DNA of 64,000 nt from Paracoccus lichenicola (GTDB taxonomy: Bacteria; Pseudomonadota; Alphaproteobacteria; Rhodobacterales; Rhodobacteraceae): NCBI RefSeq assembly GCF_009708075.1, contig NZ_WMBT01000002.1, positions 186,001 to 250,000 of the forward strand, read 5' to 3'. Below the pieces are notes generated by a model. The model saw only the letters and a program-made list of their open reading frames with translations. It ran no database searches and had not been told where the DNA came from. The position numbers and the translations under genes are program-made. Shown piece by piece: positions 46,175 through 58,853 of the stretch (positions are counted from its first letter, which is position 1; each line of letters begins with the position of its first letter).

Positions 46175-47707
46175 ATGAAAGACATTCTGCAGGAACTGGA
46201 AACCCGCAGGGGGCAGGCCCGGCTGGGCGGCGGCCAGCGGCGCATCGACGCGCAGCACGCCCGCGGCAAGCTGACGGCGCGCGAGCGGATCGAACTGCTG
46301 CTGGACGAAGGCAGCTTCGAGGAATTCGACATGTTCGTGGCCCACCGTTCCACCGATTTCGGGATGGAAGCCGACCGCCCCTATGGCGATGGCGTCGTGA
46401 CCGGCTGGGGCACGATCAACGGGCGCATGGTTTACGTCTTCAGCCAGGACTTCACCGTCTTCGGCGGGTCGCTGTCGGAAACCCATGCCCAGAAGATCTG
46501 CAAGATCATGGACATGGCGATGCAGAACGGCGCCCCCGTGATCGGGCTGAACGATTCGGGCGGCGCGCGCATCCAGGAGGGCGTGGCGTCCCTTGCCGGT
46601 TACGCCGACGTGTTCCAGCGCAACATCATGGCATCCGGCGTGGTGCCGCAGATCAGCGTCATCATGGGACCCTGCGCGGGCGGCGCGGTCTATTCCCCCG
46701 CCATGACCGACTTCATCTTCATGGTGAAGGACACGTCCTACATGTTCGTGACCGGTCCCGACGTGGTGAAGACCGTCACGAACGAGGTGGTGACGGCCGA
46801 ACAGCTGGGCGGGGCATCGACCCATACGAAGAAATCCTCGGTCGCCGACGGCGCGTTTGAGGACGATGTCGAGGCGCTGTCGGAAATCCGCCGCCTGTTC
46901 GACTTCCTGCCGCTGAACAACCGCGACAAGGCCCCGGTGCGGCCCTTCTTCGACGATCCCGCGCGGGTCGAGGACAGCCTGGACACGCTGATCCCCGACA
47001 ACCCGAACCAGCCCTACGACATGAAGGAGCTGATCGTGAAGGTCGCGGACGAGGGCGACTTCTACGAGATCCAGAAGGACTTCGCCGGCAACATCATCAC
47101 GGGCTTCATCCGCATCGAGGGTCGGACCGTGGGCGTCGTCGCCAACCAGCCGATGGTGCTGGCGGGATGCCTGGACATCGACAGTTCCCGCAAGGCCGCG
47201 CGCTTCGTGCGCTTCTGCGACGCGTTCGAGATCCCGATCCTGACCTTCGTGGACGTGCCGGGCTTCCTGCCGGGGACGGGGCAGGAATACGGCGGCGTCA
47301 TCAAGCACGGGGCGAAGCTGCTGTTTGCCTATGGCGAGGCGACGGTGCCCAAGGTGACGGTGATCACCCGCAAGGCCTATGGCGGGGCTTATGACGTGAT
47401 GGCCTCGAAACACCTGCGGGGCGATTTCAACTATGCCTGGCCCACGGCGGAGATCGCGGTGATGGGCGCCAAGGGCGCGGTCGAGATCCTGTATCGCAGC
47501 GAACTGGGCGACCCCGACAAGATCGCGGCCCGGACCAAGGATTACGAGGACCGCTTCGCCAATCCCTTCGTCGCCGCCGAAAAGGGCTTCATCGACGAGG
47601 TGATCCAGCCCCATTCGACCCGCAAGCGCGTGGCCCGCGCACTCGCCAGCCTGCGCACCAAGCGGCTGTCGAATCCCTGGAAGAAGCACGACAACATTCC
47701 CCTGTAA
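46175..47707 (+). CDS. pccB: Propionyl-CoA carboxylase, beta (carboxyltransferase) subunit
   Basis: The 510-residue subunit moves the carboxyl group from carboxybiotin to propionyl-CoA, giving methylmalonyl-CoA. It has the two crotonase-like halves of acyl-CoA carboxyltransferases: [20 protein letters not shown] and [16 protein letters not shown] in the first, [17 protein letters not shown] and [13 protein letters not shown] in the second. Length is typical. The ATG at 46175 gives the family start KDILQELE. It heads the propionate cluster with pccA and the mutase downstream. Confidence 0.96.
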   Translation: MKDILQELETRRGQARLGGGQRRIDAQHARGKLTARERIELLLDEGSFEEFDMFVAHRSTDFGMEADRPYGDGVVTGWGTINGRMVYVFSQDFTVFGGSLSETHAQKICKIMDMAMQNGAPVIGLNDSGGARIQEGVASLAGYADVFQRNIMASGVVPQISVIMGPCAGGAVYSPAMTDFIFMVKDTSYMFVTGPDVVKTVTNEVVTAEQLGGASTHTKKSSVADGAFEDDVEALSEIRRLFDFLPLNNRDKAPVRPFFDDPARVEDSLDTLIPDNPNQPYDMKELIVKVADEGDFYEIQKDFAGNIITGFIRIEGRTVGVVANQPMVLAGCLDIDSSRKAARFVRFCDAFEIPILTFVDVPGFLPGTGQEYGGVIKHGAKLLFAYGEATVPKVTVITRKAYGGAYDVMASKHLRGDFNYAWPTAEIAVMGAKGAVEILYRSELGDPDKIAARTKDYEDRFANPFVAAEKGFIDEVIQPHSTRKRVARALASLRTKRLSNPWKKHDNIPL

Positions 47708-47911
47708 GGCTCGGTTTTCCATGACGTTGCACAAAGGCGTGAATGATGCAGTCCAGCCACAGGGCCGGGGACATTTGTGCGTCCCGGCCCGGCCCGGCTG
47801 TCTGCGCCCCTGCGCCGTCGCTATCATGCCCGGCGGGGCGGTGCATGAAGACATCCCCCTGAACCCGAGCAGACGGGCGCAGGCGCGCCCGATTTACAGG
47901 AGCGAGACAAC

Positions 47912-48058
47912 ATGTCGAAGAAAATCATCCTCGGCCTCGTGCTGGTGTCGGCTTTCGCCGCGTGCCAGCGTCAGGCACCCGAACCCGAGGTCTATGTGCC
48001 CGCCGCAAACCCGGTCACGACCGAGCCGGTCTACCAGGGCAAATACGGGGCCAACTGA
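47912..48058 (+). CDS. Small lipoprotein, 48 residues
   Basis: A 48-residue frame starts MSKKIILGLVLVSAFAAC: two Lys, a hydrophobic stretch and a lipobox-like FAAC at residues 15-18, so the mature lipoprotein would have only about 31 residues (QRQAPEPEVYVPAANPVTTE onward, ending YQGKYGAN). An AGGAGCGAG lies eight bases upstream of the ATG. No function is known to me. It stands between pccB and pccA with three other small genes. Confidence 0.7.
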   Translation: MSKKIILGLVLVSAFAACQRQAPEPEVYVPAANPVTTEPVYQGKYGAN

Positions 48059-48145
48059 CCCGAACCGACTGTTATCACGCGGGCGGTCCGGCTGCCCGCG
48101 ATTTTCCGCCCCGGTCCGGCCCCGCCCCCCCATCAAGGGCGCATC

Positions 48146-48568
48146 ATGCTGAAGCACCGAGGCTTTCCGGGACGCCTTCCCGGCACCGATTTCCAGTTCG
48201 TCATCCGCCGCGAGAATCGCAAGAAGGGCGCGACGCCCATCACCCGGCGCGAACGCTTCCGCGACCGCAAGCCCGCCGACCGCCGCGCCGACGCGGGCTT
48301 CCTGGCCGCCCTGATCCAGCACTTCGGCGAGGAACCATTCGTCCGCGGCAACCTGGACGCAGGCCGCCTGGGCTGGCTGATCGGACGCGAGGTCAAGGCG
48401 GTCGGTCCCTTCGATCCCGCCGATTACGAGCAGTTGCTGCAAGTGGACATGGCCGCCGCCGAGGCGTCCTTCCCGGAACTGTTCGCCCCCGACAGCCCCC
48501 CCGATTTCGGGTGGGACGAGGACGGCTGGAACGATGGCGACGACGGCGACGACATGGACCGCCGATGA
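48146..48568 (+). CDS. Conserved hypothetical protein
   Basis: The 140-residue protein is not one I recognise. It has a basic N-terminal third (RRENRKKG, RRERFRDRK), a helical middle (FLAALIQHFG, GWLIGREVKAVG) and a very acidic C-terminus with many Asp (DEDGWNDGDDGDDMDRR). No signal peptide or membrane segment is seen. It lies inside the propionyl-CoA carboxylase cluster. Codon use matches the surroundings, so it is likely a real gene. Confidence 0.6.
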   Translation: MLKHRGFPGRLPGTDFQFVIRRENRKKGATPITRRERFRDRKPADRRADAGFLAALIQHFGEEPFVRGNLDAGRLGWLIGREVKAVGPFDPADYEQLLQVDMAAAEASFPELFAPDSPPDFGWDEDGWNDGDDGDDMDRR

Positions 48569-48695
48569 TGCGCAATTTGCTGCCTAGGGCCTTGATCTCA
48601 CAGCCATGTCAGTTTGACGTGCCCCCCGGCTATGCGATAGTCCGGCACCACCTTTCACCGGCCGTCGGAACGGCCCACCATACAGGCAAATCTTC

Positions 48696-48938
48696 ATGCA
48701 GACTTCGCTGTTCACCCGCATCGCCGGCGGCGCTTTCCTTCTTCTCGGCCTGGCCGCCTGCCAGCAGGGCTATGGCGCTGGCGGCATCTCGCCCGACGCG
48801 CAACGCGCGGCAGGCGGCGCCGTCGCGGGTGCCGTCATCGCCAAGGCCCTGGACGAGGATCTGGCGACGGGCGCGGCCATCGGCGCCGTGGGCGGCGCGC
48901 TGTGCGACGACGCCGGCGTCTGCCAGCGCCGCTACTGA
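48696..48938 (+). CDS. Small glycine-zipper lipoprotein (first of a tandem pair)
   Basis: The 80-residue protein has a signal peptide with lipobox LAAC (residues 19-22), so it should be an outer or inner membrane lipoprotein. The rest has a glycine-zipper pattern (GGAVAGAVIAKAL, GAAIGAVGGALCDD) and ends LCDDAGVCQRRY, with a Cys pair that could form a disulfide. The next gene encodes a protein with the same ending LCDDxGxCQ, so the two are paralogues. Function unknown. Confidence 0.72.
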   Translation: MQTSLFTRIAGGAFLLLGLAACQQGYGAGGISPDAQRAAGGAVAGAVIAKALDEDLATGAAIGAVGGALCDDAGVCQRRY

Positions 48939-48995
48939 ACCTGACCGGCTGGATCGGCGTTCCGGTCCAGCCAATCACCTGACAGGATCACCAGA

Positions 48996-49208
48996 ATGTC
49001 CAAGCTCCTTGCCATTGCCGCCCTTGTCGGCGCGACCGCCGTTGCGGGCTGCACCCAGGGCATCAACCCGACCGATACCGACCGCGCCCTTATCGGCGCA
49101 GGCGTCGGCGCGACCGTGGCCAGCGTCAGCGGGCGCAACGTCATCAAGGGCGCGGCCATCGGCGGCGCCGGTGGCGTCCTTTGCGACGATGTCGGCCTGT
49201 GCCAGTAA
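48996..49208 (+). CDS. Small glycine-zipper lipoprotein (second of a tandem pair)
   Basis: The 70-residue protein begins MSKLLAIAALVGATAVAGC, with lipobox VAGC at 16-19. A glycine-zipper (GAGVGATVASVSG, GAAIGGAGGVLCDD) leads to the ending VLCDDVGLCQ. It shares the GAAIG...LCDDxGxCQ tail with the gene 58 bases upstream. It lies 102 bases before pccA. Function unknown. Confidence 0.72.
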   Translation: MSKLLAIAALVGATAVAGCTQGINPTDTDRALIGAGVGATVASVSGRNVIKGAAIGGAGGVLCDDVGLCQ

Positions 49209-49310
49209 CCACCTGATCCCGGCGCGTCCGTCGCGCCGTGCAACCTTGATCGCCGCCCGGGGCCACGCGCCCTCGGGCGGCTTTTTCATGCCTGGCCGGG
49301 GGGGCCGCCC

Positions 49311-51308
<1,998 letters not shown>

Positions 51309-51327
51309 CCCTTCCGGCAGGTTCTGG

Positions 51328-51918
51328 ATGCCACCCTTTGACACCTATCTCAGCCCCCAGGCACAGCAGGCGGTCATCGCCGGGCTGTTCCTGGCCATCG
51401 GCTGGTGGGTCGTGGCGCTTCAGAACCGCAGGCGGGACGCGACCCTGCGGGCCGAACGGGTGCGCGACGTGCAGCGGGCGGTCTTTGCCGAAATCCGCGC
51501 CTATCTGGCCGTGTTGAAACGCGACAACGTGGGGGAATACGGCGCGCGGATCATGAATCGCATCCTGACCGAACCGGGTTTCTTTCCCGTCATCCCGACC
51601 GAACACAACGATGCCGTCTTCCGGGCCATCATCGGGGACATCCATGTCCTGCCGCGCGACACGGTCGATCCGGTCGTGCTTTATTACAGCCAGTTGAACG
51701 CCATCGCGGCGATCATCAACGATTTGCGGGTGCTGGATGTCGGACGGATCGGGGCCGAACGGGCGGCCGGGATGTATCAGGACTATATCTCGATGAAGAT
51801 CGAGGCCCTGGAACTGGGCGAAAAGGCCCTGGAGGCGATCCGCGCCAACCTGGACGGCCGGGGCGCGGCTTATCGGAAAAAGATCAATAGCCCGGCTTCG
51901 GGCCGGTTCGGCCAGTGA
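51328..51918 (+). CDS. Hypothetical protein with one N-terminal membrane helix
   Basis: The 196-residue protein starts MPPFDTYLSPQAQQAVIAGL, has one membrane helix (about residues 11-31, VIAGLFLAIGWWVVALQ) and then a soluble helical part (RAERVRDVQRAVFAEIRAYL, NDAVFRAIIGDIHVLP). I do not recognise the family. The ATG at 51328 is 19 bases after the pccA stop, so the gene is probably expressed with pccA. Its 3' end is overlapped on the other strand by a 21-codon frame. Confidence 0.65.
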   Translation: MPPFDTYLSPQAQQAVIAGLFLAIGWWVVALQNRRRDATLRAERVRDVQRAVFAEIRAYLAVLKRDNVGEYGARIMNRILTEPGFFPVIPTEHNDAVFRAIIGDIHVLPRDTVDPVVLYYSQLNAIAAIINDLRVLDVGRIGAERAAGMYQDYISMKIEALELGEKALEAIRANLDGRGAAYRKKINSPASGRFGQ

Positions 51919-51949
51919 TCGGGGGCGGGTTGTAGGATGTCGTGCTCAT
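51884..51949 (-). CDS. Possible 21-residue peptide with near-consensus ribosome site
   Basis: A 21-codon frame on the minus strand begins with ATG five bases after AAGGAGGT, a nearly perfect Shine-Dalgarno sequence, and ends with TGA. The peptide is Pro/Thr/Gly-rich (starts MSTTSYNPPPITG) with no membrane segment. It overlaps the 3' end of the opposite gene by 35 bases and follows the DUF4174-type gene by 58 bases on the same strand. Real translation is not proven. Confidence 0.45.
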   Translation of the reverse strand: MSTTSYNPPPITGRTGPKPGY

Positions 51950-52007
51950 GTCGAACCTCCTTGTCCTTCCCCTGCAACATAGGCGGCGGCGCCCGGATTT
52001 TCAATCC

Positions 52008-52511
52008 TCATGGCAACAGCCCCGCCCGGCCGATCTCCTGGCGGCGCAAGGGCAGCTTGTCGATGGCGCGGCTGATCTCGCGCACGTCCCAGGGCAAGGG
52101 GCGGCGCTGTTTCACCTGGCCGTCCTTGTCGATGATGACCAGTGAAAAGCCGCGCGGATGCAGTTGCTGCCGCCAGGCGCTGTTGGCCGCCGGGTCGCTG
52201 TCGGTGATGACCACCACGTCGCGTTCGACCAAGGCCGCGTCGCCTGCTTCCAGCACGCGCATCTGTTCGCGGAAGGCCGGGTCGTTCGGCGTGTCGGCAA
52301 AGACCACGACCGGCCGGGCCGTCCACAGGAATTCCCCCGGCTCCGCCTCGGTCGCAGGCAGGATGCGCAGTTCGGGCCGCGCGGGTTCCGGCTCGGGTGC
52401 GGCCAGTTCCTCGGGGCTGGCGGGCTGCGCCTCGACAACGGGCGGGGGCGCCTCGCGCGCCGGTCCCATCGCGGCAACAAGCATCGCAACGATCAGCAAT
52501 TTCAACTTCAT
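52008..52511 (-). CDS. DUF4174-type secreted protein
   Basis: The 167-residue protein has a signal peptide (about 1-18), an Ala/Pro/Glu-rich linker (20-50), and a thioredoxin-like DUF4174 domain (about 60-150) with RPVVVFADTPNDPAFREQM, VVITDSDPAAN, and LVIIDKDGQVKQRRP. It lacks a CxxC motif. Such proteins are periplasmic with no assigned function. The ATG at 52511 is chosen because AAGGGG lies five bases upstream; a GTG two codons earlier is possible. It is divergent from the mutase gene. Confidence 0.72.
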   Translation of the reverse strand: MKLKLLIVAMLVAAMGPAREAPPPVVEAQPASPEELAAPEPEPARPELRILPATEAEPGEFLWTARPVVVFADTPNDPAFREQMRVLEAGDAALVERDVVVITDSDPAANSAWRQQLHPRGFSLVIIDKDGQVKQRRPLPWDVREISRAIDKLPLRRQEIGRAGLLP

Positions 52512-52570
52512 CGGCACCCCTTCCCGTTTTTTGAATATAGGGCAGAGCGCGCCGTGCGAAAGGACAGACC

Positions 52571-54706
<2,136 letters not shown>

Positions 54707-54724
54707 GTTCTTGCGTCCCGCGAG

Positions 54725-54790
54725 CGCCGGGGGACTTCACGTCCCCCGGACCCCCCGTGGGATATTTCAGCCAAGGCAAAGGACATTGCC
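54725..54790 (+). repeat. Dispersed hairpin + GGATATTT repeat, copy B
   Basis: A perfect 9-bp stem CCGGGGGAC / GTCCCCCGG (54727-54749) is followed by a C-run, GTGGGATATTTC (about 54757-54768) and a purine-rich tail, 20 bases after the mutase stop. It may serve as the mutase terminator. Confidence 0.6.
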
Positions 54791-54838
54791 TTGGCCTGGC
54801 GGCTGTGAAACCCTGTGCGCCAGCAAGGAGACAGCCGG

Positions 54839-55654
54839 ATGGACGCGCCAGCGATCAAGCAGATCATCTGCATCAAGTGGGGCACGAAGTTCGCGCCGGA
54901 ATACGTCAACCGCCTGCACGGGATGATCCGCCGCAACATCACCCCGCCCTTCCGGATGTTCTGCTTTACCGACGACAGCGCGGGCCTGCATCCCGACATC
55001 GCGGTCAGGCCGCTGCCGGTCTTCGAATACCAGGCGCCCGTCACGAACCGCGGCCAGTGGCCCAAGTCACGTCTGTGGGGGGATCTGGGCGACGTGACAG
55101 GGGTGGTGCTGTTCCTGGATCTGGATGTGGTCATCACCGGCAACCTGGATCCGTTCTTCACTTTCGGCGATCCCGACGACACGATCCTGGGGCGCAACCC
55201 CAACACGCCGCTGGAACGGCTGGGCCAGACTTCGGTCTATCGGATGCGGGTCGGCAAGCTGCAACCGCTGCAAGAGATCTTCCGTGCCGATCCGCAGGGC
55301 ATCGCGGAGACCTACAGGTTCGAGCAGCGTTTCGTGACCCGCAACGCCCCCGGCGGAGTCAAGTTCTGGCCGCGCGGCTGGCTGGCGCATTTCAGGATGC
55401 ACTCGGTCCCGCCCTTCCCGCTGAACTATGTCCGCGAACCCAGGGTGCCGCGCAACAGCCGGATCGTGATCTTTGCGGGCAACCTCAATCCGCCCGACGC
55501 CATCGCTGGCCGCTGGAGGGATGATGGCGAGCATCGCCCGCCCCTGGATCACCTGCGCGCCACCTTCACGGGCCGCCGTCGTGAAAGCCTGTCCAGGCAC
55601 CTGCGCCATTATCTGCTGCCCGCGACATGGGTCAGGAATCTGTGGCGCGAGTAG
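54839..55654 (+). CDS. Glycosyltransferase-like protein with DxD motif
   Basis: The 271-residue protein begins with IKQIICIKWGTKFAPEYVNR and contains VVLFLDLDVVITGNLDPF, whose DLD is the DxD metal/nucleotide-sugar motif of GT-A enzymes, plus MFCFTDDSAGLHPD. It resembles GT8-like or capsule-associated transferases of Rhodobacteraceae. Donor and acceptor are unknown. The ATG at 54839 has AAGGAGA upstream. The next gene begins one base after its stop. Confidence 0.72.
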   Translation: MDAPAIKQIICIKWGTKFAPEYVNRLHGMIRRNITPPFRMFCFTDDSAGLHPDIAVRPLPVFEYQAPVTNRGQWPKSRLWGDLGDVTGVVLFLDLDVVITGNLDPFFTFGDPDDTILGRNPNTPLERLGQTSVYRMRVGKLQPLQEIFRADPQGIAETYRFEQRFVTRNAPGGVKFWPRGWLAHFRMHSVPPFPLNYVREPRVPRNSRIVIFAGNLNPPDAIAGRWRDDGEHRPPLDHLRATFTGRRRESLSRHLRHYLLPATWVRNLWRE

Positions 55655-55655
55655 C

Positions 55656-56183
55656 ATGAGCCGCCGCCCTGCCCCTGCCCCCGTCCGCCTGCCCGACGAC
55701 ATGGCCGCGGCCATCGGCCATGCGGTATCGGGTTTCGGTTTCCTGGAGGAGGCCCTGAAGCGGGCGATCTTTTCGCTGACCCGAAAGGAACTGGACGCGG
55801 ACGCCGACGACGAGGCCTGGCAACGCTGGCTGCGCCGGATGGAGGATATTGCCGACGACACGCTCGGCACGCTGATCGACAGCCTCATCGCGGCCATGAA
55901 GGATGCGGCCATCACCGATCACCCGCTGCTGGCCCGGGATCTGCGCGCCCTCCGCCTGGACCGCAACCTGCTGTGCCATGCCTCCTGGCGGCCCGGCACC
56001 AGGCCCGACCATTGGCATCCGACCTTTGTCAACACCCGGGGCGAACGCTATCCCGACGAGATGGACGCGCCCGCCGTCCTGGCCATCCATGCCAAGACCC
56101 TGAGGGCCGCGCGCGAGGTCGTGTCGATCATGCGGGCCACCGGCATCGACGGGGAATGGGCGGGCGACGGGGGGCAGGCCTGA
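55656..56183 (+). CDS. Unknown helical protein with HEPN-like RNxxxH motif
   Basis: The 175-residue helical protein has an early helix (IGHAVSGFGFLEEALKRAIF, residues 20-39) and a central LDRNLLCHASW segment with R103-N-L-L-C-H108, an Rx4H motif like that of HEPN proteins. The same layout, helix then RNxxxHxxW, appears in the low-GC gene at 25269. Unlike that gene, composition here is native. It overlaps the next gene by one base (TGATG). No function is known. Confidence 0.62.
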   Translation: MSRRPAPAPVRLPDDMAAAIGHAVSGFGFLEEALKRAIFSLTRKELDADADDEAWQRWLRRMEDIADDTLGTLIDSLIAAMKDAAITDHPLLARDLRALRLDRNLLCHASWRPGTRPDHWHPTFVNTRGERYPDEMDAPAVLAIHAKTLRAAREVVSIMRATGIDGEWAGDGGQA

Positions 56184-56626
56184 TGCGGGTGACGGCGGAT
56201 TATCCCCCCGTCTGGCTTGCCGGTTTCGTTCTGGCGGGCTGGCTTGCGGGGCGGCTGGCGCCGCATGGTCCCGGCTGGCTGGCAGGCTGGGGCTTGCCCC
56301 TGGTCCTGCTGGGGCTGGTGGTGATGCTTTGGGCCGGCGCGATGCTGGTCCGGGGGCGGACCACCGTGGACCCTTACGGTCAGCCGCGCCATCTTGTCAC
56401 CACGGGGCCGTTCCGGCTGTCGCGCAATCCGATCTATCTGGCCGATGCGCTGATCCTGGCGGGGCTTTGCCTGGCTTTCCGCGCGCCCCTTGCCGCCCCG
56501 CCGCTGGTCGCGGGCTTCGTCGCGGTCATCTCGGCCCGCTTCATCCGGGCCGAGGAAGACCGGCTGGCCCGCGCCTTTCCCGAGGCCTTCGCGGCATACC
56601 GGCAACGCACGCACCCCTGGCTGTGA
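56183..56626 (+). CDS. Isoprenylcysteine carboxyl methyltransferase (ICMT)-family membrane protein
   Basis: The 147-residue membrane protein has about four helices and the phospholipid/ICMT-type methyltransferase signature: TTGPFRLSRNPIYLADAL in the middle and ARFIRAEEDRLARAFPEAFAAYRQR at the end, where SAM binds. Bacterial members methylate unknown small or lipid substrates. It starts with a TGATG overlap on the HEPN-like gene, so the two are co-translated. Confidence 0.82.
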   Translation: MRVTADYPPVWLAGFVLAGWLAGRLAPHGPGWLAGWGLPLVLLGLVVMLWAGAMLVRGRTTVDPYGQPRHLVTTGPFRLSRNPIYLADALILAGLCLAFRAPLAAPPLVAGFVAVISARFIRAEEDRLARAFPEAFAAYRQRTHPWL

Positions 56627-56690
56627 CCGCGGCGTTGCATGACGGCGCGGCCCGCGCTAACAGCAGGCGACCTTAGGACAAGAGGCCTTC

Positions 56691-57980
56691 ATGTCGTCCC
56701 CACTCCGCCTGGGCATCGCCGGGCTTGGCACCGTCGGGATCGGTGTCGTCAAGATCGTCCAGAAACACGCCGATCTGCTGGCGCGCCGCACCGGCCGCCC
56801 CGTGTCGATCACCGCCATCTGCGCGCGCGACAGGCTGAAGAACCGCGACGCCGACCTGTCGTCCTATCGCTGGGAAGACGACCCCTTGGCCGTGGCGACC
56901 GCTGATGACGTGGATGTCTTCGTGGAACTGGTGGGCGGCGACACGGGCATCGCCAGGGACAGCATCGAGGCCGCCTTGAGGTCGGGCAAGGACGTAGTGA
57001 CCGCGAACAAGGCGCTGCTGGCCGTCCACGGGCAGGCGCTGGCCGAACTGGCCGAAGGACTGGGCCGCACCCTGCGGTTCGAGGCGGCGGTGGCGGGCGG
57101 CATCCCCGTCATCAAGGCCATGACGGAGTCGCTGGCCGGAAACGAGATCCGCCGCGTCATGGGCGTAATGAACGGCACCTGCAATTACATCCTGACCCGG
57201 ATGGACAGCGCGGGCCTGCCCTATGACGCCGTGTTCGAGGAGGCGCGGCAGCTGGGATACCTGGAGGCCGATCCGACGCTGGACGTGGGGGGCATCGACG
57301 CGGGGCACAAGCTGGCGATCCTGTCGGCCATCGCCTTCGGCACGCAGGTCAATTTCGACGCGGTCGAGATCGAGGGGATCGAGCGCGTCAGCATCGACGA
57401 CATCCGCCGCGCCGCCGACATGGGATACCGCATCAAGCTGCTGGGCGTGGCGCAGATGACGCCACGGGGCCTGGAACAGCGCATGTCGCCCTGCCTGGTG
57501 CCTGCCGACAGCCCCCTGGGGCAGTTGATGGGCGGCACGAACATGGTCGTGGTCGAAGGCGACAGTGTGGGCCAGATCGTCCTGCGCGGCGCGGGCGCGG
57601 GCGAAGGCCCGACGGCCAGCGCGGTGCTGTCGGACATCGTGGAGATCGCGCGGGGCGTGCGCCTGCCGGTCTTCGGCCAGCCTGCCGCGACGCTGAAGGC
57701 GGCACAGCCCGCGCGCACCGCGGTTCCGGCGGCCTATTACATCCGGCTGGAATTGCAGGACAAGCCGGGCGCGCTGGCCAAGGTCGCGACGGTATTGGGC
57801 GATGCGGGCATTTCCATCGACCGGATGCGGCAATACGGGCACAAGGACTCTGCCAGCGTGCCGGTGCTGGTGGTCACGCACAAGACCACGCCCGAGGCCA
57901 TCGACTTCGCCATCGAAGCCCTGCCCCGCACCGGCGTTCTGGTCAGCGAGCCGGTGGAATTGCGCATCGAGGAAGTGTGA
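56691..57980 (+). CDS. hom: Homoserine dehydrogenase
   Basis: The 429-residue enzyme reduces aspartate semialdehyde to homoserine on the route to threonine and methionine. It has the Rossmann start GIAGLGTVGIGVV, VTANKALLAVHG, MNGTCNYILTRM and LGYLEADPTLDVGGIDAGHK, which are the family signatures, and a C-terminal ACT domain (about 350-425; LELQDKPGALAKVATVL) for threonine feedback. Length is typical for alphaproteobacteria. Confidence 0.96.
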   Translation: MSSPLRLGIAGLGTVGIGVVKIVQKHADLLARRTGRPVSITAICARDRLKNRDADLSSYRWEDDPLAVATADDVDVFVELVGGDTGIARDSIEAALRSGKDVVTANKALLAVHGQALAELAEGLGRTLRFEAAVAGGIPVIKAMTESLAGNEIRRVMGVMNGTCNYILTRMDSAGLPYDAVFEEARQLGYLEADPTLDVGGIDAGHKLAILSAIAFGTQVNFDAVEIEGIERVSIDDIRRAADMGYRIKLLGVAQMTPRGLEQRMSPCLVPADSPLGQLMGGTNMVVVEGDSVGQIVLRGAGAGEGPTASAVLSDIVEIARGVRLPVFGQPAATLKAAQPARTAVPAAYYIRLELQDKPGALAKVATVLGDAGISIDRMRQYGHKDSASVPVLVVTHKTTPEAIDFAIEALPRTGVLVSEPVELRIEEV

Positions 57981-57984
57981 CGAA

Positions 57985-58060
57985 GAAGGGGGCGCTCGCG
58001 CGCCCTCTTGCGCCCCAGGGGCGCAACTCACCCACGAGGATATTTGCGCAAAGAAGCCGC
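57985..58060 (+). repeat. Dispersed hairpin + GGATATTT repeat, copy C
   Basis: Two hairpins, GGGCGC-TCGC-GCGCCC (57990-58005) and TTGCGCCCC-A-GGGGCGCAA (58008-58026), are followed by ACGAGGATATTTGCGC (58034-58049) and AAGAAG. It lies between the convergent hom and lytic transglycosylase genes and may terminate both. Confidence 0.6.
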
Positions 58061-58061
58061 C

Positions 58062-58682
58062 TCAGCTTCCCGCGATGATCCGCACATAGTTGCGGGTTTC
58101 GCGATAGGGCGGGATGCCGTTGTATTTCTGCACGGCCCCCGGACCGGCGTTATAAGCGGCAAGCGCCAGATGCCAGTTGCCGAACTGGTTGTACATCATC
58201 CGCAGGTAGCGTGCCCCGCCCTGCAGGTTCTGGGCGGGATCATGCGGGTTCACCCCCAGCTTGGCCGCCGTGCCGGGCATCAGCTGCGCCAGGCCCGTCG
58301 CCCCCTTGTGCGACCGGGCGCGCGGGTTCCAGCCCGATTCCTGCTGGACCAGGCGCAGGAACAAATCCTCGGGGATGCCGTGCTGGCGGGCGGCCTGGCG
58401 GGCCAGCGGGATGAAGTCGCTGCGCTTGCCGCGATAGGCGGGGATGTTGGCCGACAGCTGGATTTCGACCGAGCTGCTGCCGCGCCCGTTCGGCTGAAGC
58501 CGCGCCGATTGCTGGTATTGCCCTGCCAGCCGCGAATCCATCAGCCGGGTCTGGCGGGCGAACTGTTCGGCCCTCGATTTCGACGAACTGCCCGAAAGGC
58601 GCAACCCCTCGGCCCCGGCAGGCAGTGCAAGGCCTGCGACCAGCATCGCGCACAGACCCGCCTTGATGGTTGGGAAAAGCAT
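58062..58682 (-). CDS. Lytic transglycosylase (SLT domain)
   Basis: The 206-residue protein has a signal peptide (about 1-24) and a C-terminal SLT goose-lysozyme-like domain (about 90-200). The catalytic Glu is in [20 protein letters not shown] and [12 protein letters not shown] are the other family motifs. It cleaves peptidoglycan in the periplasm with 1,6-anhydro product formation. The ATG at 58682 starts the signal peptide and has AGGGA upstream; a longer in-frame start at 58805 would bury it. Confidence 0.9.
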   Translation of the reverse strand: MLFPTIKAGLCAMLVAGLALPAGAEGLRLSGSSSKSRAEQFARQTRLMDSRLAGQYQQSARLQPNGRGSSSVEIQLSANIPAYRGKRSDFIPLARQAARQHGIPEDLFLRLVQQESGWNPRARSHKGATGLAQLMPGTAAKLGVNPHDPAQNLQGGARYLRMMYNQFGNWHLALAAYNAGPGAVQKYNGIPPYRETRNYVRIIAGS

Positions 58683-58853
58683 CGTCCCGTCCCTCGTTGT
58701 TGTGGGTTTTGCGGGGACTATACAGAAATCCTTTCGCATCGCCAGCATGGCTTTTGGGCTAGTCGGATACCCTTCGGCAATTAAGCGCGCATTTGCATCA
58801 GCCATGGCGCTGCGCTAGACCGTCACCAAGAACACATATCAAGGAACCCGCTC

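Noticed and set aside
47721-48152. 143-codon frame between pccB and the next genes
   Set aside because: It runs through the 48-residue lipoprotein gene in another frame and into the next spacer; Arg/Pro-rich product typical of noncoding frames.
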